Positions 33,766 through 46,381 are shown, numbered from the stretch's first letter. The stretch is 64,000 nucleotides of DNA from Microbacterium sp. SZ1 (GCF_002362255.1 NZ_LPVV01000038.1:1-64000); one strand, 5' to 3'. The notes: generated from the letters alone by a model not told the origin. Numbers and translations are program-made.

Positions 33766-35706
33766 TCAGCCGCGTTCGTGCAGGGGGAACTCGATGGCCC
33801 CGGTCTCCCCCGCTTGACGCGCCACCGGGATGCGGGTGCCGAGTACCTGCGCCACGACGTCCTGGGCGATCTTCGATGCCGTGAGCCCGGCGTCCGCGAG
33901 GATCTGGTCGCGCGAGGCATGGTCGATGAACTCGTCGGGGAGCCCGAGTTCGTCGACGGCGGTGTCGATGCCCGCCTCACGCAGAACCTGCCGCACGCGG
34001 GTCCCGACGCCGCCCACGCGGATGCCGTCCTCCAGCGTGATCACGAGACGGTGCCGCGCGGCGAGCTCGACGATCGATGGCTGCACGGGGATGGCCCAGC
34101 GCGGATCGATGACCGTCGCGCCGATCCCCTGCGCACGGAGCCTCTCGGCGACATCGACCGCCAGCGACGCGAACGGGCCGATGCCGACGACCAGCACGTC
34201 TTCCGACTCGCCGCGGGCGAGCACGTCCACCCCGTCCTCGAGGCGTTCGATCGCGGGGAGATCCGGCGCGACGTCGCCCTTCGGGAAGCGGATGACGGTC
34301 GGGGCGTCGTCGACGAGCACGGCCTCGTCGAGCGCCTCCTGCAGGCGGACCGCGTCTCGCGGAGCCGCGATGCGGATGTGCGGCACGATCTGCAGCATCG
34401 CGAGGTCCCACATGCCGTGGTGGCTGGGGCCGTCCGGTCCGGTGACGCCCGCGCGGTCGAGCACGAAGGTGACCCCGGCGCGATGCAGCGCGACGTCCAT
34501 GAGCACTTGATCGAACGCGCGATTCAGGAACGTCGCGTAGAGCGCGACCACGGGGTGCAGGCCGCCGAACGCGAGGCCGGCAGCCGAGGCGACCGCGTGC
34601 TGCTCCGCGATGCCGACGTCGTAGACCCGGTCGGGGAACCGCTCGGCGAACGGCGCGAGGCCGGTCGGGCGCAACATGGCCGCGGTCATGGCGATCACGT
34701 CCGAGCGGCGCTCGCCGACCGAGACCAGAGCATCCGAGAACACGTCGGTCCATCCACGACCGCCGGCGCCGAGCGTCTCGCCCGTGGCCGGGTCGATGCG
34801 TCCGACGGCGTGGAACTGGTCGGCCTCGTCGTCGCGAGCCGGCTGATACCCGCGACCTTTCTCGGTGATCGCGTGCACGATGACGGGCGCCCCGTAGGAC
34901 TTCGCGAGTTCGAGGGTCTCGATGAGGGCCGGCAGATCGTGACCGTCGACCGGACCGAGGTACTTGATGTCGAGGTTGGAGTAGAGTGCCTCGTTGTTCG
35001 TGAAGCGCGAGAGGAACCCGTGCGCACCGCCGCGCACGCCCCGGAAGACAGCGCGACCGACGGGCCCGAAGGCCCGGAACAGACGGTCGGATCGCTGGTG
35101 CAGGTCCTTGTACGCCGCGGCCGTGCGCACCCGGTTCAGGTAGCGCGACATGCCGCCGATGGTCGGAGCATACGAGCGTCCGTTGTCGTTCACGACGATG
35201 ACGAGGTTGCGGTCGTTGTCGTCGGAGATGTTGTTGAGCGCCTCCCACGTCATGCCGCCCGTCAGCGCGCCGTCGCCCACGACCGCGACCACGTGGCGGT
35301 CGGCGCGCCCCGTCGCCGTGAGCGCGCGCGAGATACCGTCGGCCCAGCTCAGCGAGCTCGACGCGTGCGACGACTCGACGACATCGTGCGGGCTCTCGCC
35401 GCGCTGCGGGTAGCCGGCCAGACCGCCGCGAAGGCGCAGCGAGGAGAAGTCCTGTCGCCCGGTCAGCAGCTTGTGCACGTACGACTGGTGGCCGGTGTCG
35501 AAGATGAACGGGTCGTCCGGCGAGGAGAAGACGCGGTGGAGGGCGAGGGTGAGCTCGACGACGCCGAGGTTCGGGCCGAGGTGGCCTCCGGTCTGCGACA
35601 CGTTCTCGACGAGGAACTCGCGGATCTCGCCGGCGAGTTCGACGAGCTGATCCTCGGACAGGGAGTCGAGGTCACGGGGTCCTGAGATGCTCCGGAGAAT
35701 GGGCAT
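33766..35706 (-). CDS. dxs: 1-deoxy-D-xylulose-5-phosphate synthase
   Basis: The 646-residue thiamine-diphosphate enzyme of the non-mevalonate isoprenoid pathway condenses pyruvate and glyceraldehyde-3-phosphate. Visible motifs are DTGHQSYVHKLLTGR, the ThDP motif GDGALTGGMTWEALNN with VVNDNGRSYAPT, and DRAGVTGPDGPSHHG in the pyrimidine domain. The start at 35706 follows GAGGAGG; the GTG two codons upstream lies inside that ribosome site and is unlikely. It follows acnA after a terminator and a 130-base gap. Confidence 0.96.
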   Translation of the reverse strand: MPILRSISGPRDLDSLSEDQLVELAGEIREFLVENVSQTGGHLGPNLGVVELTLALHRVFSSPDDPFIFDTGHQSYVHKLLTGRQDFSSLRLRGGLAGYPQRGESPHDVVESSHASSSLSWADGISRALTATGRADRHVVAVVGDGALTGGMTWEALNNISDDNDRNLVIVVNDNGRSYAPTIGGMSRYLNRVRTAAAYKDLHQRSDRLFRAFGPVGRAVFRGVRGGAHGFLSRFTNNEALYSNLDIKYLGPVDGHDLPALIETLELAKSYGAPVIVHAITEKGRGYQPARDDEADQFHAVGRIDPATGETLGAGGRGWTDVFSDALVSVGERRSDVIAMTAAMLRPTGLAPFAERFPDRVYDVGIAEQHAVASAAGLAFGGLHPVVALYATFLNRAFDQVLMDVALHRAGVTFVLDRAGVTGPDGPSHHGMWDLAMLQIVPHIRIAAPRDAVRLQEALDEAVLVDDAPTVIRFPKGDVAPDLPAIERLEDGVDVLARGESEDVLVVGIGPFASLAVDVAERLRAQGIGATVIDPRWAIPVQPSIVELAARHRLVITLEDGIRVGGVGTRVRQVLREAGIDTAVDELGLPDEFIDHASRDQILADAGLTASKIAQDVVAQVLGTRIPVARQAGETGAIEFPLHERG

Positions 35707-35810
35707 CTGCACCTCCTCACAGGCACCGTCGGGGCAGCCGATTCCGGTTCGGATGCAGGTTCGATCCTACCCCGCCGGGCTCGGGAAGGCCTGGAGCGCA
35801 GGACCCCCTT

Positions 35811-35840
35811 GACACACGCAGAGGGGACACACGCAGAGGG
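35811..35840. repeat. Perfect tandem duplication of a 15-bp unit
   Basis: The 15-base word GACACACGCAGAGGG occurs twice head to tail (35811-35825 and 35826-35840). The second copy forms the outer base of the acnA terminator stem. Confidence 0.8.
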
Positions 35841-35870
35841 GCCCGGCTCCGAAGAACCGGGCCCCTCTGT
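35834..35870 (-). terminator. acnA terminator
   Basis: On the reverse strand AGAGGGGCCCGGTTC pairs (one G-T) with GAGCCGGGCCCCTCT around a TTCG loop, 7 bases after the acnA stop. Confidence 0.85.
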
Positions 35871-35876
35871 CGGCGA

Positions 35877-38714
<2,838 letters not shown>

Positions 38715-38759
38715 GAATCCGTCTCCTTCTATTCGGATGGGAGCGACAGGCGCCTCCAT

Positions 38760-38811
38760 CTTGCTCGCCAGCGAGCCCCTGCGGCTAGCAAGGCAGACCT
38801 AACCAGTCTGC
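38760..38811 (-). promoter_or_regulatory. Structured leader of acnA with alternative hairpins
   Basis: GCTCGC/GCGAGC (38763-38776) forms a tight hairpin. The longer CTTGCTCGC/GCTAGCAAG pairing (38760-38768 with 38784-38792) is mutually exclusive with it. Next to them GCAGAC-N7-GTCTGC (38793-38811) is a further inverted repeat enclosing a -10-like TTAGGT on the reverse strand. Confidence 0.45.
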
Positions 38812-38840
38812 TCCGCTCGTCGCGTGGCCGGAAGCCTGCA

Positions 38841-38864
38841 ATTTATCTTGATGTCAAGATAAAT
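38841..38864. promoter_or_regulatory. Perfect 11-bp palindromic operator candidate upstream of acnA
   Basis: ATTTATCTTGA and its exact complement are separated by TG. The element is AT-rich in a GC-rich genome and sits 3 bases after the DUF3159 stop codon. The reverse strand also contains TTGACA within it. MarR-type repressors often bind TATCTTGA-like palindromes; the protein is unknown. Confidence 0.6.
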
Positions 38865-38867
38865 CTA

Positions 38868-39614
38868 TCACGACTGAGGCGGTTGCTCGGCCTGCGGCGC
38901 GCGGGGGTAGAGCGCTCGCACGACGAGCCAGGTGACGGCGATCAGCGGTGCGAAGAGCGGGAGCCCCATGATGAGCTTGAGGGTGCCGAGCACCGCCACC
39001 TCGTTCGCGAGGTAGAGCGGCAGTTGCACGGCGAGACGGGCGAAGAAGAGCGCGGCCCATGCGACTCCCAGCCAGAGGAAGGCCCGACGCTTGCGGCGGT
39101 CCTTCCGCCACGCGGTACCCTCGCCCATCAGGAATCCGACCGCGAGGCCGATGAGCGACCAACCGATCAGCGCCGACACGAGCATCGCCGTGCCGTACAC
39201 GGCGTTCGTGATGAGGCCGGGGACGAAGTTGTCGGCGCCGCGTCCGGTGAACAGGGCGAGTCCAGCGGCGGCAGCGGCGGCGACCAGGCCGCCGATCGCG
39301 GCGGAGGGCGGCGACTTCTGCAGCAGCCGGATCGCCGTGAAGACGGCGGCGAGACCGACCGAGACCCCCAATGACAGGATCAGCGGCTCGGGGCGGATGG
39401 TGAAGAGGATGACGAACGCGAGGCTCGGCAGGACGGACTCCAGGATGCCGCGCACTCCCCCGATCGCCGACCAGACGACCTGATGCGTTGCCCCCGAGGT
39501 CGCCGGATCGAGACCAGCGCGGCGCGCCGCACCGCCGAGCGCGGCGCCGAGGACCTCCGACGCGCTCTGCTCGCGCTCCGGCTCGGGCGCCGGCGGGGTC
39601 AACGGCGTGCTCAC
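38868..39614 (-). CDS. DUF3159 membrane protein
   Basis: The 248-residue protein has about six membrane helices after a cytoplasmic N-terminus. SAIGGVRGILESVLPSLAFVILF and ALIGWSLIGLAVGFLMGEGTAWRKD are typical of the actinobacterial DUF3159 family. The GTG start overlaps the stop of the DUF3710 gene (GTGA), so translation is coupled. It ends the dut-DUF3710-DUF3159 operon, a conserved actinobacterial order. Function unknown. Confidence 0.85.
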   Translation of the reverse strand: MSTPLTPPAPEPEREQSASEVLGAALGGAARRAGLDPATSGATHQVVWSAIGGVRGILESVLPSLAFVILFTIRPEPLILSLGVSVGLAAVFTAIRLLQKSPPSAAIGGLVAAAAAAGLALFTGRGADNFVPGLITNAVYGTAMLVSALIGWSLIGLAVGFLMGEGTAWRKDRRKRRAFLWLGVAWAALFFARLAVQLPLYLANEVAVLGTLKLIMGLPLFAPLIAVTWLVVRALYPRAPQAEQPPQS

Positions 39615-40198
39615 GCCGAGCCCGGGGTCGCCGGCATCTTCAGCGGGATGAGATCGCGCGGCGGCATCGGGGCGCCTCCACGCACGACCACGATCGACCG
39701 GAACAGGTCCTCGACCTTGGCTGCGGCATCGAGGTCGGATGCCGCGGCTCCGCCGATCACGCCACGCAGGAACCACCGGGGGCCGTCGATGCCGATGAAG
39801 CGCGCGAGACGCAGCTCCGAGCCCTCGCTGGCGGGCGCCGGCACCTCGGCGAGCAGTTCCTTGCCCAGGGGACCCTCGCGCTCCTCGACGCGGCCACCCT
39901 GCGCTCGGACCTGGTCACGGAGCTGCACGCGGGTCTCGTCCCAGAGACCGCCGGAACGCGGCGCTGCGAACGGCTGCACCTGCAGCGACGACTCGGCGTA
40001 GTCGAGACCGACCGCGACGATGCGCTTGGACTGCTCCTCGACCTCGAGACGCAGGTTGAGCCCCTCGCGCGGCAGGATCTTGATGCCGCCGAGATCGATG
40101 TACGGGCGGACAGGGTTGGCCTCGGAGTCGTCGAACGGCCCGTCGGTCGCGCGGTTCGCGGGTGCCGACTTCGAGGGAGTCGCGTTGTTGTCAGTCAT
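39611..40198 (-). CDS. DUF3710 domain-containing protein
   Basis: The 195-residue soluble protein belongs to the actinobacterial DUF3710 family (homologue of Rv2696c by gene order). Characteristic stretches are GPFDDSEANPVRPYIDLGG, DGPRWFLRGVIGG and MPPRDLIPL near the end. Function unknown. Its start overlaps the dut stop by 8 bases. Confidence 0.87.
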   Translation of the reverse strand: MTDNNATPSKSAPANRATDGPFDDSEANPVRPYIDLGGIKILPREGLNLRLEVEEQSKRIVAVGLDYAESSLQVQPFAAPRSGGLWDETRVQLRDQVRAQGGRVEEREGPLGKELLAEVPAPASEGSELRLARFIGIDGPRWFLRGVIGGAAASDLDAAAKVEDLFRSIVVVRGGAPMPPRDLIPLKMPATPGSA

Positions 40199-40664
40199 GG
40201 ACCTGTCCTGCCGGGGTCGAGTGGGTTCCTGCCTGGTAGCCGGTCGAGCCGAAGCCGCCTTCGCCGCGGACGCTGTCCGGCAGCTCTTCGACCGGGATGA
40301 ACGTGGCTCGGGTCACGGGCATGACGATCAGCTGCGCGATGCGGTCGCCGACGGCCACATCGTACGCGCTGTGGATGTCGGTGTTGATCAGACTCACCTT
40401 GATCTCGCCGCGGTAGCCCGCGTCGACCGTGCCGGGAGAGTTCACGATCGAGATGCCGTGCTTCGCCGCGAGACCGCTGCGCGGCACGACGAACGCCGCG
40501 TAGCCCTCCGGCAGGGCGATGCGCACACCGGTCGCGACCAGAGCGCGCTCGCCCGGGGCGAGATGCACGGCCTCTGCGGCGACCAGATCCGCTCCCGCGT
40601 CGCCGGGGTGGGCATAGTCGGGCACGACAGACGCGATAATGGGGACATCAACGGAATCAGTCAC
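40191..40664 (-). CDS. dut: dUTP diphosphatase (trimeric dUTPase)
   Basis: The 157-residue enzyme hydrolyses dUTP to dUMP and pyrophosphate. The five dUTPase motifs are present: PGDAGADL, PRSGLAAKHGI, NSPGTVDAGYRGEI, GDRIAQLIVMPV and the C-terminal RGEGGFGSTGY. The start is a GTG with TAGCCT 6 bases upstream, so the mRNA is probably leaderless. It is divergent from DUF3093 with only 12 bases between start codons. Confidence 0.95.
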   Translation of the reverse strand: MTDSVDVPIIASVVPDYAHPGDAGADLVAAEAVHLAPGERALVATGVRIALPEGYAAFVVPRSGLAAKHGISIVNSPGTVDAGYRGEIKVSLINTDIHSAYDVAVGDRIAQLIVMPVTRATFIPVEELPDSVRGEGGFGSTGYQAGTHSTPAGQVHD

Positions 40665-40670
40665 CCCACG

Positions 40671-40676
40671 AGGCTA
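40671..40676 (-). promoter_or_regulatory. -10 element TAGCCT for leaderless dut mRNA
   Basis: On the reverse strand TAGCCT is separated by CGTGGG from the GTG start at 40664. Confidence 0.5.
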
Positions 40677-41141
40677 ATGCAGAACATCGCCCCCGACGCG
40701 CGAGTCCGCTACCGCGAGCGGCTGTCGCCGAGCCTGTGGCTGCTGGTGACGATCGCTCTGGCCGGACCCATGGTCGCGCTCATCTTCATCCCCGCCGGAT
40801 CGACGGTGGCTCTCGTGATCGGCGCCGCCGTGTCGGCGCTGCTCGTCGCGGGGGCGATCGCACTCACGCCGGTGGTCTCCGTCCAGGGCGATGAGCTCTG
40901 CGCTGGACGCGCGCACATCGAGGTGCACCACCTCGGCCGGCCCGTCGCGCTCACCGGCGAGGAAGCGCGTCAGGCGCGTGGCCCGGGTCTCCCCGCGCGC
41001 GGCTGGCACCTGGTCCGCGGAGGCATCGACGGCGTCGTCGTCGTGCCGAACGTCGACCCGGACGACCCGGTCACGGCATGGACCATCTCGACTCGCACAC
41101 CCGACCGGCTCGCCGCCGCCATCGAGGCCGCGCGCTCCTGA
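40677..41141 (+). CDS. DUF3093 domain-containing membrane protein
   Basis: The 154-residue protein has two adjacent N-terminal membrane helices followed by a small cytoplasmic domain. RYRERLSPSLWLL and the RPVALTGEEARQARGP segment are family marks of DUF3093 (Rv2698 homologue by gene order). The ATG at 40677 has GAGG just upstream. It is divergent from dut. Function unknown. Confidence 0.87.
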   Translation: MQNIAPDARVRYRERLSPSLWLLVTIALAGPMVALIFIPAGSTVALVIGAAVSALLVAGAIALTPVVSVQGDELCAGRAHIEVHHLGRPVALTGEEARQARGPGLPARGWHLVRGGIDGVVVVPNVDPDDPVTAWTISTRTPDRLAAAIEAARS

Positions 41142-41212
41142 GGTGATGCGTCCGGATACGACAACGCGCCCCTGACCGAAGTCGGGGGCGCGCACGTCTC
41201 GCTCGGATGCGC

Positions 41213-41506
41213 TCAGGCAGCGCACTCCTTGCAGATGGGGCCGTCGGGCCCCTCGTGGTCGAGCTGGGAGCGGTGCTTCACGAGGAAGCAGCTCATGCAG
41301 GTGAACTCGTCCTGCTGCGCGGGCAGCACGACGACATCGAGCTCGAGGTCGGACAGATCGGCACCGGGGAGGTCGAAGCTGGACGGGTTGTCCGCGTCCT
41401 CGTCTCCCGTGGAGCCGGAGTTCTTGTCCGGCACACGCTCCTTGAGGGCTTCGATCGACTCGGAGTCGTCTTCACTCTTGCGGGGAGCGTCGTAGTCGGT
41501 TGCCAT
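41213..41506 (-). CDS. DUF4193 zinc-ribbon-type protein
   Basis: The 97-residue acidic protein has a C-terminal zinc-binding site: CMSCF and CKEC about 20 residues apart. The N-terminal half is low-complexity and acidic. This is the DUF4193 family (Rv2699c homologue by gene order). The start at 41506 gives MATDYDAPRK, the usual family N-terminus, with GGAG about 10 bases upstream. Function unknown. Confidence 0.88.
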   Translation of the reverse strand: MATDYDAPRKSEDDSESIEALKERVPDKNSGSTGDEDADNPSSFDLPGADLSDLELDVVVLPAQQDEFTCMSCFLVKHRSQLDHEGPDGPICKECAA

Positions 41507-41566
41507 ATGGAGAATCTCCACTTTCATGCGAGTGGGTGGTGCGCCGTCGGGGTAATCGGCGGCCAT

Positions 41567-41627
41567 AGTTTGCACGACCGTGAGTGAATAAGCAAATGCC
41601 CACGGGTGCGACAGAGCAAACTCACGG
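41567..41627. promoter_or_regulatory. Nested inverted repeats in the DUF4193/sepH divergent promoter region
   Basis: AGTTTGC (41567-41573) pairs with GCAAACT (41616-41622), and CCGTGAGT (41578-41585) with ACTCACGG (41620-41627). The two pairs share bases on the right, so they are alternatives. They may be operator sites in a divergent promoter region. Confidence 0.4.
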
Positions 41628-41702
41628 CACGCCCGGTGTATTCCCCGGTCGGAGGGCCGCTGCGTGACACCATGAACGCACAGCCACAAGAGGGGCATTC
41701 GC

Positions 41703-42749
41703 ATGGAAAACGTCACCATCGTCGGCACCGAAGCAGGGGTCCTGGTACTCGCCACCGAGTCGGGCGAGCGGTTTGCGCTTCCCATCGACGACGTCCTGCA
41801 CAGGGAGATCCGTCGGGCGACCAGGCAGAGCGAGCCTGCGACGCAGCGCCTCGCGGCCAGCCCTCGCGACATCCAGGCGCAGATCCGCGCCGGCCTCACA
41901 GCGCCCGAGGTCGCCGAGCTGCTCGGCATCGACGTCGAGGACGTCGAGCGCTTCGAAGGCCCCGTCCTCGCGGAGCGCGAGCACGTGATCGGGCAGGCGC
42001 TCGCGGTGCCCGTTCTGATCGGCAGCGACGTCGAACCGGACGCGCAGCCCACCTTCGGCACCGCGATCCGCGCGAAGCTGGCCGACGTCGAGGCGTCGGC
42101 CGAGCGCTGGGCGAGCTGGAAGGAGGATCGCACCTGGATCATCAAGCTCGAGTTCACCGCGAACGAGGTCGACCACGACGCCCGCTGGTCGTTCGATCCC
42201 CGACGCAGCGCCCTCGCGCCGCTGAATGCCGACGCCACGCAGCTGTCGCGCCAGGGATCGCTGCCGGAGGGCCTCATCCCCCGCCTCCGTGCCGTGGAGT
42301 CCGAGCGCACCGCCTCGCCGTACAAGGACGACAGCCGGTTCGACTCCGGTGCCTTCGGCCCGCGTCTGGTGCCGACCCCGCCGATCGACGCCGAGGGCGA
42401 GGAGTCGTCGCAGCCAGAACGATCGTCGTCCGCGGTGCAGGATGCCGCGACCAAGCGCGCACCGGAGTCGACGAGCACGAGCCCCGAGACCGCCGATCTC
42501 CTCGAGGCTCTTCGTCGCCGCCGCGGCCAGCGGGAAGCCGCGCCGCTGCTCGAGGAGACCGACGAGGACGAGGCGGACTCGAGCCCGATCGCCCTCTTCG
42601 ACGCTTTCGAGACGGCCGAGCCTGAGCAGGAGGAGCCCGAACCGGAGCCCTCCCCTGAGCCCTCGAACGACGGCGGGAGCCGGCGTCGCCGTCGCAACGC
42701 CATGCCGTCCTGGGATGAGATCGTCTTCGGAGCCCGCACCGACGAGTGA
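41703..42749 (+). CDS. sepH: Cell division protein SepH
   Basis: The 348-residue protein starts with the SepH (DUF3071) domain, including GERFALPIDDVLHREIRRA and a helix-turn-helix-like QIRAGLTAPEVAELLGID, then WIIKLEFTANEVDHDARWSF. A disordered, acidic C-terminal half ends in RRRRNAMPSWDEIVFG, the conserved C-terminal motif. SepH in Streptomyces binds FtsZ and promotes filament assembly. GAGGGG precedes the ATG. Confidence 0.93.
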   Translation: MENVTIVGTEAGVLVLATESGERFALPIDDVLHREIRRATRQSEPATQRLAASPRDIQAQIRAGLTAPEVAELLGIDVEDVERFEGPVLAEREHVIGQALAVPVLIGSDVEPDAQPTFGTAIRAKLADVEASAERWASWKEDRTWIIKLEFTANEVDHDARWSFDPRRSALAPLNADATQLSRQGSLPEGLIPRLRAVESERTASPYKDDSRFDSGAFGPRLVPTPPIDAEGEESSQPERSSSAVQDAATKRAPESTSTSPETADLLEALRRRRGQREAAPLLEETDEDEADSSPIALFDAFETAEPEQEEPEPEPSPEPSNDGGSRRRRRNAMPSWDEIVFGARTDE

Positions 42750-42759
42750 GGGTCCGGCG

Positions 42760-43881
42760 TCAGCGGGCGAAGGCTCCGAGACGCAGCAGCGGGACCTGAC
42801 GCTCCTCCGGGGTCAGCGCACCGTGCTGGCCGACCATCCCGCGATTCCGCTGATCCGCCGCGGTCCCGTCGTACACCGCGACATTTCCTCGAGAGACGAT
42901 CAGGACGTCGCCGATGCGGGACGCCGCGGCATCCGTCACCACCGGTCCGAAGAGCCTGGCTCTGACCGCGTCCTCACGCGTCCCCACGTTCGCGAAGCCC
43001 TCGAGGTCGCTGCGCCACCGCGCCGCGACCTTCGCCGCATCCGCGTCGGGTTCGAGGTAGGCGTGCAGCATCCGCGGCTCCCCACCCAGGTGCCGCACTC
43101 CCGCGAGGTGCTCGGCCTCGAGCACGACCTGTCGATGTGCGGGCACGTCGACCATGCCGTGATCCGCGGTGACGATGACGCCGACGCCGGGGGGCACCCG
43201 CATGGAGAGCGCGGCGTCGAGCTCTTCGAGCGCGGCGACCCAGTGCGGCGAGTCGACGCCGTGCCGGTGGCCCGCCTTGTCGACCTCCGGCAGATAGCAG
43301 TACACGAGGGAGCCGGGATGCCGTTCGGCGAGGTCGTACGCGAGGCGCACCCGGTCGGCCGGAGCCTCGGCCGAGACGAACTCGGCGCCGCGGAGTGTGG
43401 CACGGGTGAAACCGCTGCGAGCGTAGGCGGCGACGCCGACCGCGAACGCCGGGCGCCCTTCGGCGGATGCGCGCTCGAACACGGTCGCGACCGGCTGCCA
43501 GGCGAGCGGGTCGATGCCCTCCGTCTCCCATCCGGAGAGCTGATTGACGAGCAGGTCGCGCTCACGGTCGAGCACCCGGTATCCGACGAGGCCGTGCTCC
43601 CCCGGCGAGACACCCGTCAGCAGGCTGGTCAGCGCCGCGGCGGTGGTCGACGGGAAGACGGTGTGCGCGACGTCCTTCTTCGCCATCCCCGCTGTGAGCG
43701 ATCGGGCGTGCCCGGTGTGCGCGCGCAGGGTGATTGCGCCCAGACCGTCGATGAGCACGAGCACGACGGACTCCGCGCGCGGCAGAGCCTCCGATTCGCC
43801 GCGGAGTGCGGCGAACAGGTCGCCCGCCACCCCGACGACGCTCCGGGCTGTGAGCGACTCGGGCGGTAGCATGAGGGACAT
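42760..43881 (-). CDS. Alkaline-phosphatase-superfamily nucleotide pyrophosphatase/phosphodiesterase
   Basis: The 373-residue enzyme is of the alkaline phosphatase superfamily, NPP type. The metal site starts at [11 protein letters not shown]; the nucleophile threonine is probably in [15 protein letters not shown]; further metal ligands are in [13 protein letters not shown] and TADHGMVD. No signal peptide is visible, so it may act in the cytoplasm. It is convergent with sepH (10 bases apart) and divergent from the topoisomerase gene. A CAGACT hexamer sits 7 bases before the ATG. Confidence 0.88.
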   Translation of the reverse strand: MSLMLPPESLTARSVVGVAGDLFAALRGESEALPRAESVVLVLIDGLGAITLRAHTGHARSLTAGMAKKDVAHTVFPSTTAAALTSLLTGVSPGEHGLVGYRVLDRERDLLVNQLSGWETEGIDPLAWQPVATVFERASAEGRPAFAVGVAAYARSGFTRATLRGAEFVSAEAPADRVRLAYDLAERHPGSLVYCYLPEVDKAGHRHGVDSPHWVAALEELDAALSMRVPPGVGVIVTADHGMVDVPAHRQVVLEAEHLAGVRHLGGEPRMLHAYLEPDADAAKVAARWRSDLEGFANVGTREDAVRARLFGPVVTDAAASRIGDVLIVSRGNVAVYDGTAADQRNRGMVGQHGALTPEERQVPLLRLGAFAR

Positions 43882-43939
43882 CCGAGCCAGTCTGACACAG
43901 GCTCCGCCACGCCCTCAGCCCGCATCACCCAGGATGGCC

Positions 43940-46381
43940 ATGCCGAAGACCCCGCCGCCCGAGCTCGCTCCGGAGAGAATCCAGGACATCGATCTCGAGA
44001 GTGAGATGCAGGGGTCGTTCCTCGAGTACGCCTACTCCGTGATCTACTCGCGGGCTCTCCCTGACGCGCGAGACGGTCTCAAGCCGGTGCAGAGGCGCAT
44101 CCTCTTCCAGATGGCGGAGATGGGTCTGCGTCCCGATCGCGGGCATGTGAAGAGCGCGCGCGTCGTCGGCGAGGTGATGGGGAAGCTGCACCCCCACGGC
44201 GACTCCGCGATCTACGACGCGCTCGTGCGCCTCGCTCAGGACTGGGCGTTGCGCGTGCCGCTCGTCGACGGGCACGGCAACTTCGGCTCGCTCGACGACG
44301 GCCCCGCCGCCGCCCGGTACACCGAGGCACGACTGGCCGCTCCGGCGACCGCTCTCACACAGGATCTCGACGAGGACGTCGTCGACTTCATCCCGAACTA
44401 CGACGGCCAGTTCCAGCAGCCGGCCGTGCTGCCCGCCGCTTTCCCGAACCTCCTCGTCAACGGAGCCAGCGGCATCGCGGTCGGCATGGCGACGAACATG
44501 GCGCCGCACAATCTCATCGAGGTCGTGGCCGCAGCGACGCACCTGCTCGAGCATCCGGATGCGACGACCGAGGAGCTCATGGAGTTCGTCCCCGGTCCCG
44601 ACTTCCCCTCCGGCGGCATCCTCATGGGACTCGACGGCGTGAAGGACGCCTATACCAACGGGCGCGGCGCGCTCAAGGTGCGCGGCAAGGTGTCGATCGA
44701 GTCCCTCGGTCCGCGGCGCACCGGCATCGTCGTATCCGAGCTCCCCTACATGGTCGGCCCCGAACGCCTCATCGAGAAGATCCGCGACGCCGTGCAGTCG
44801 AAGAAGCTGCAGGGCATCAGCGACGTCACCGATCTCACCGACCGCAACCACGGCCTCCGGGTCGCGATCGGCATCAAGACGGGCTTCGACCCGAACGCTG
44901 TGCTGGAACAGCTCTATCGGCTCACCCCGCTCGAGGACTCGTTCAGCATCAACAACGTCGCGCTCGTCGACGGACAGCCGCGCACGCTCGGCCTCAAGGA
45001 GATGCTCAGCGTCTACGTGAGCCACCGCATCGAGGTCATCACCCGCCGCAGTCGCTATCGGCTGGCCCGGCGCGAGGAGCGCCTGCACCTCGTCGAGGGA
45101 CTCCTCATCGCGATCCTCGACATCGACGAGGTCATCCAGGTCATCCGCTCGTCCGATGACTCCGAGCAGGCGCGAACGCGGCTGCGCACCGTCTTCGACC
45201 TCAGCGAGCCGCAGGCGGAGTACATCCTCGAACTTCGTCTGCGCCGCCTGACGAAGTTCTCGCGCATCGAGCTCGAGAGCGAACGCGACGCACTGCAGGC
45301 CGAGATCGCCTCTCTACGCGAACTGCTCGGCAGCGACGTGCTCCTGCGTGCGGCGGTGGCCAAGGAGCTGGATGCCGTGGCCGACGCCTACGGCACGCCG
45401 CGTCGCACCCTGCTGATGAACGCGGCCCCACCGAAGCCGCGGGCGACGAAGGGCGCCGTCGATCTGCAGATCGCCGACGCGCCGACCGTGCTCGTCCTGT
45501 CGACGACGGGTCGCGCCGTCCGGGTCGACCTCGCGGAGGGACAGCAGCTCACCGCCCCGACCCGTCGCAGCAAGCACGACGCGATCCTCGCGACCATCGA
45601 CACCACAGTGCGCGGCGAGATCGGCGCGCTCACGACCGAAGGCCGCGTTCTGCGCTTCTCCCCCGTCGACCTCCCGTCGGTCCCCTCCTCGTCGGTGCAG
45701 CTCGGCGCCGGCACGCCGCTGCGCGACTATCTCGGCATCACGACGCGGGGTGAGCGCATCCTCGGCTTCGTGCGGTTCGACAGCGACACCCCGATCGCGA
45801 TCGGCACTGCCCAGGGTACGGTCAAGCGCATCGTCCCCTCCGCTCTCCCGGTGCGTCCGGACATCGAGGTCATCGGCATGAAGCCCGGCGACACGATCGT
45901 CGGTGCGGCCGAGGCCTCCGACGACGCCGAGCTCGTGTTCGTGACCACCGACGCGCAGCTGCTGCGCTTCTCCGCCTCGACAGTGCGCCCGCAGGGAGCT
46001 CCGGCCGGCGGCATGGCCGGGGTGAAACTGGGCTCGGGAGCCTCGGTGCTGTTCTTCGGGGCGGTCTCGCCGGGAACGGATGCCGTCGTCGCGACCGTCT
46101 CCGGCACCGAGAGCGCTCTGCCCGGTACCGACCCAGGGCGCGTGAAGGTCTCCGCCTTCGCCGAGTACCCGGCGAAGGGTCGCGCCACCGGCGGCGTGCG
46201 CGCCCACGCCTTCCTGAAGGGAGAGGATCGTCTGAGCGTCGCCTGGGTCGGCCCTGCGCCGGCGCAGGCGGTCGACCCGACAGGTGCGGTTCGCAAGCTG
46301 CCCGAGGCGCGCGCGCGGCGTGACGCGTCGGGGCAGCCTGTCGAAGGCGTCATCGGCAGCATCGGACGCACTCTGGTCTGA
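43940..46381 (+). CDS. parC: DNA topoisomerase IV subunit A
   Basis: The 813-residue type IIA topoisomerase subunit cleaves and rejoins [35 protein letters not shown] with the quinolone-determining serine, and the catalytic tyrosine in [10 protein letters not shown] are present. The C-terminal half forms a beta-pinwheel without an obvious GyrA box, so ParC is more likely than GyrA. The ATG at 43940 has AGGA 5 bases upstream; an ATG two codons earlier lacks a site. Its partner gene parE ends 41 bases away, tail to tail. Confidence 0.92.
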   Translation: MPKTPPPELAPERIQDIDLESEMQGSFLEYAYSVIYSRALPDARDGLKPVQRRILFQMAEMGLRPDRGHVKSARVVGEVMGKLHPHGDSAIYDALVRLAQDWALRVPLVDGHGNFGSLDDGPAAARYTEARLAAPATALTQDLDEDVVDFIPNYDGQFQQPAVLPAAFPNLLVNGASGIAVGMATNMAPHNLIEVVAAATHLLEHPDATTEELMEFVPGPDFPSGGILMGLDGVKDAYTNGRGALKVRGKVSIESLGPRRTGIVVSELPYMVGPERLIEKIRDAVQSKKLQGISDVTDLTDRNHGLRVAIGIKTGFDPNAVLEQLYRLTPLEDSFSINNVALVDGQPRTLGLKEMLSVYVSHRIEVITRRSRYRLARREERLHLVEGLLIAILDIDEVIQVIRSSDDSEQARTRLRTVFDLSEPQAEYILELRLRRLTKFSRIELESERDALQAEIASLRELLGSDVLLRAAVAKELDAVADAYGTPRRTLLMNAAPPKPRATKGAVDLQIADAPTVLVLSTTGRAVRVDLAEGQQLTAPTRRSKHDAILATIDTTVRGEIGALTTEGRVLRFSPVDLPSVPSSSVQLGAGTPLRDYLGITTRGERILGFVRFDSDTPIAIGTAQGTVKRIVPSALPVRPDIEVIGMKPGDTIVGAAEASDDAELVFVTTDAQLLRFSASTVRPQGAPAGGMAGVKLGSGASVLFFGAVSPGTDAVVATVSGTESALPGTDPGRVKVSAFAEYPAKGRATGGVRAHAFLKGEDRLSVAWVGPAPAQAVDPTGAVRKLPEARARRDASGQPVEGVIGSIGRTLV

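Noticed and set aside
38841..38864. The acnA-upstream palindrome as a terminator of DUF3159
   Set aside because: The loop would be 2 bases, too tight for a hairpin tip, the stem is AT-rich and no T-run follows. An operator fits better.
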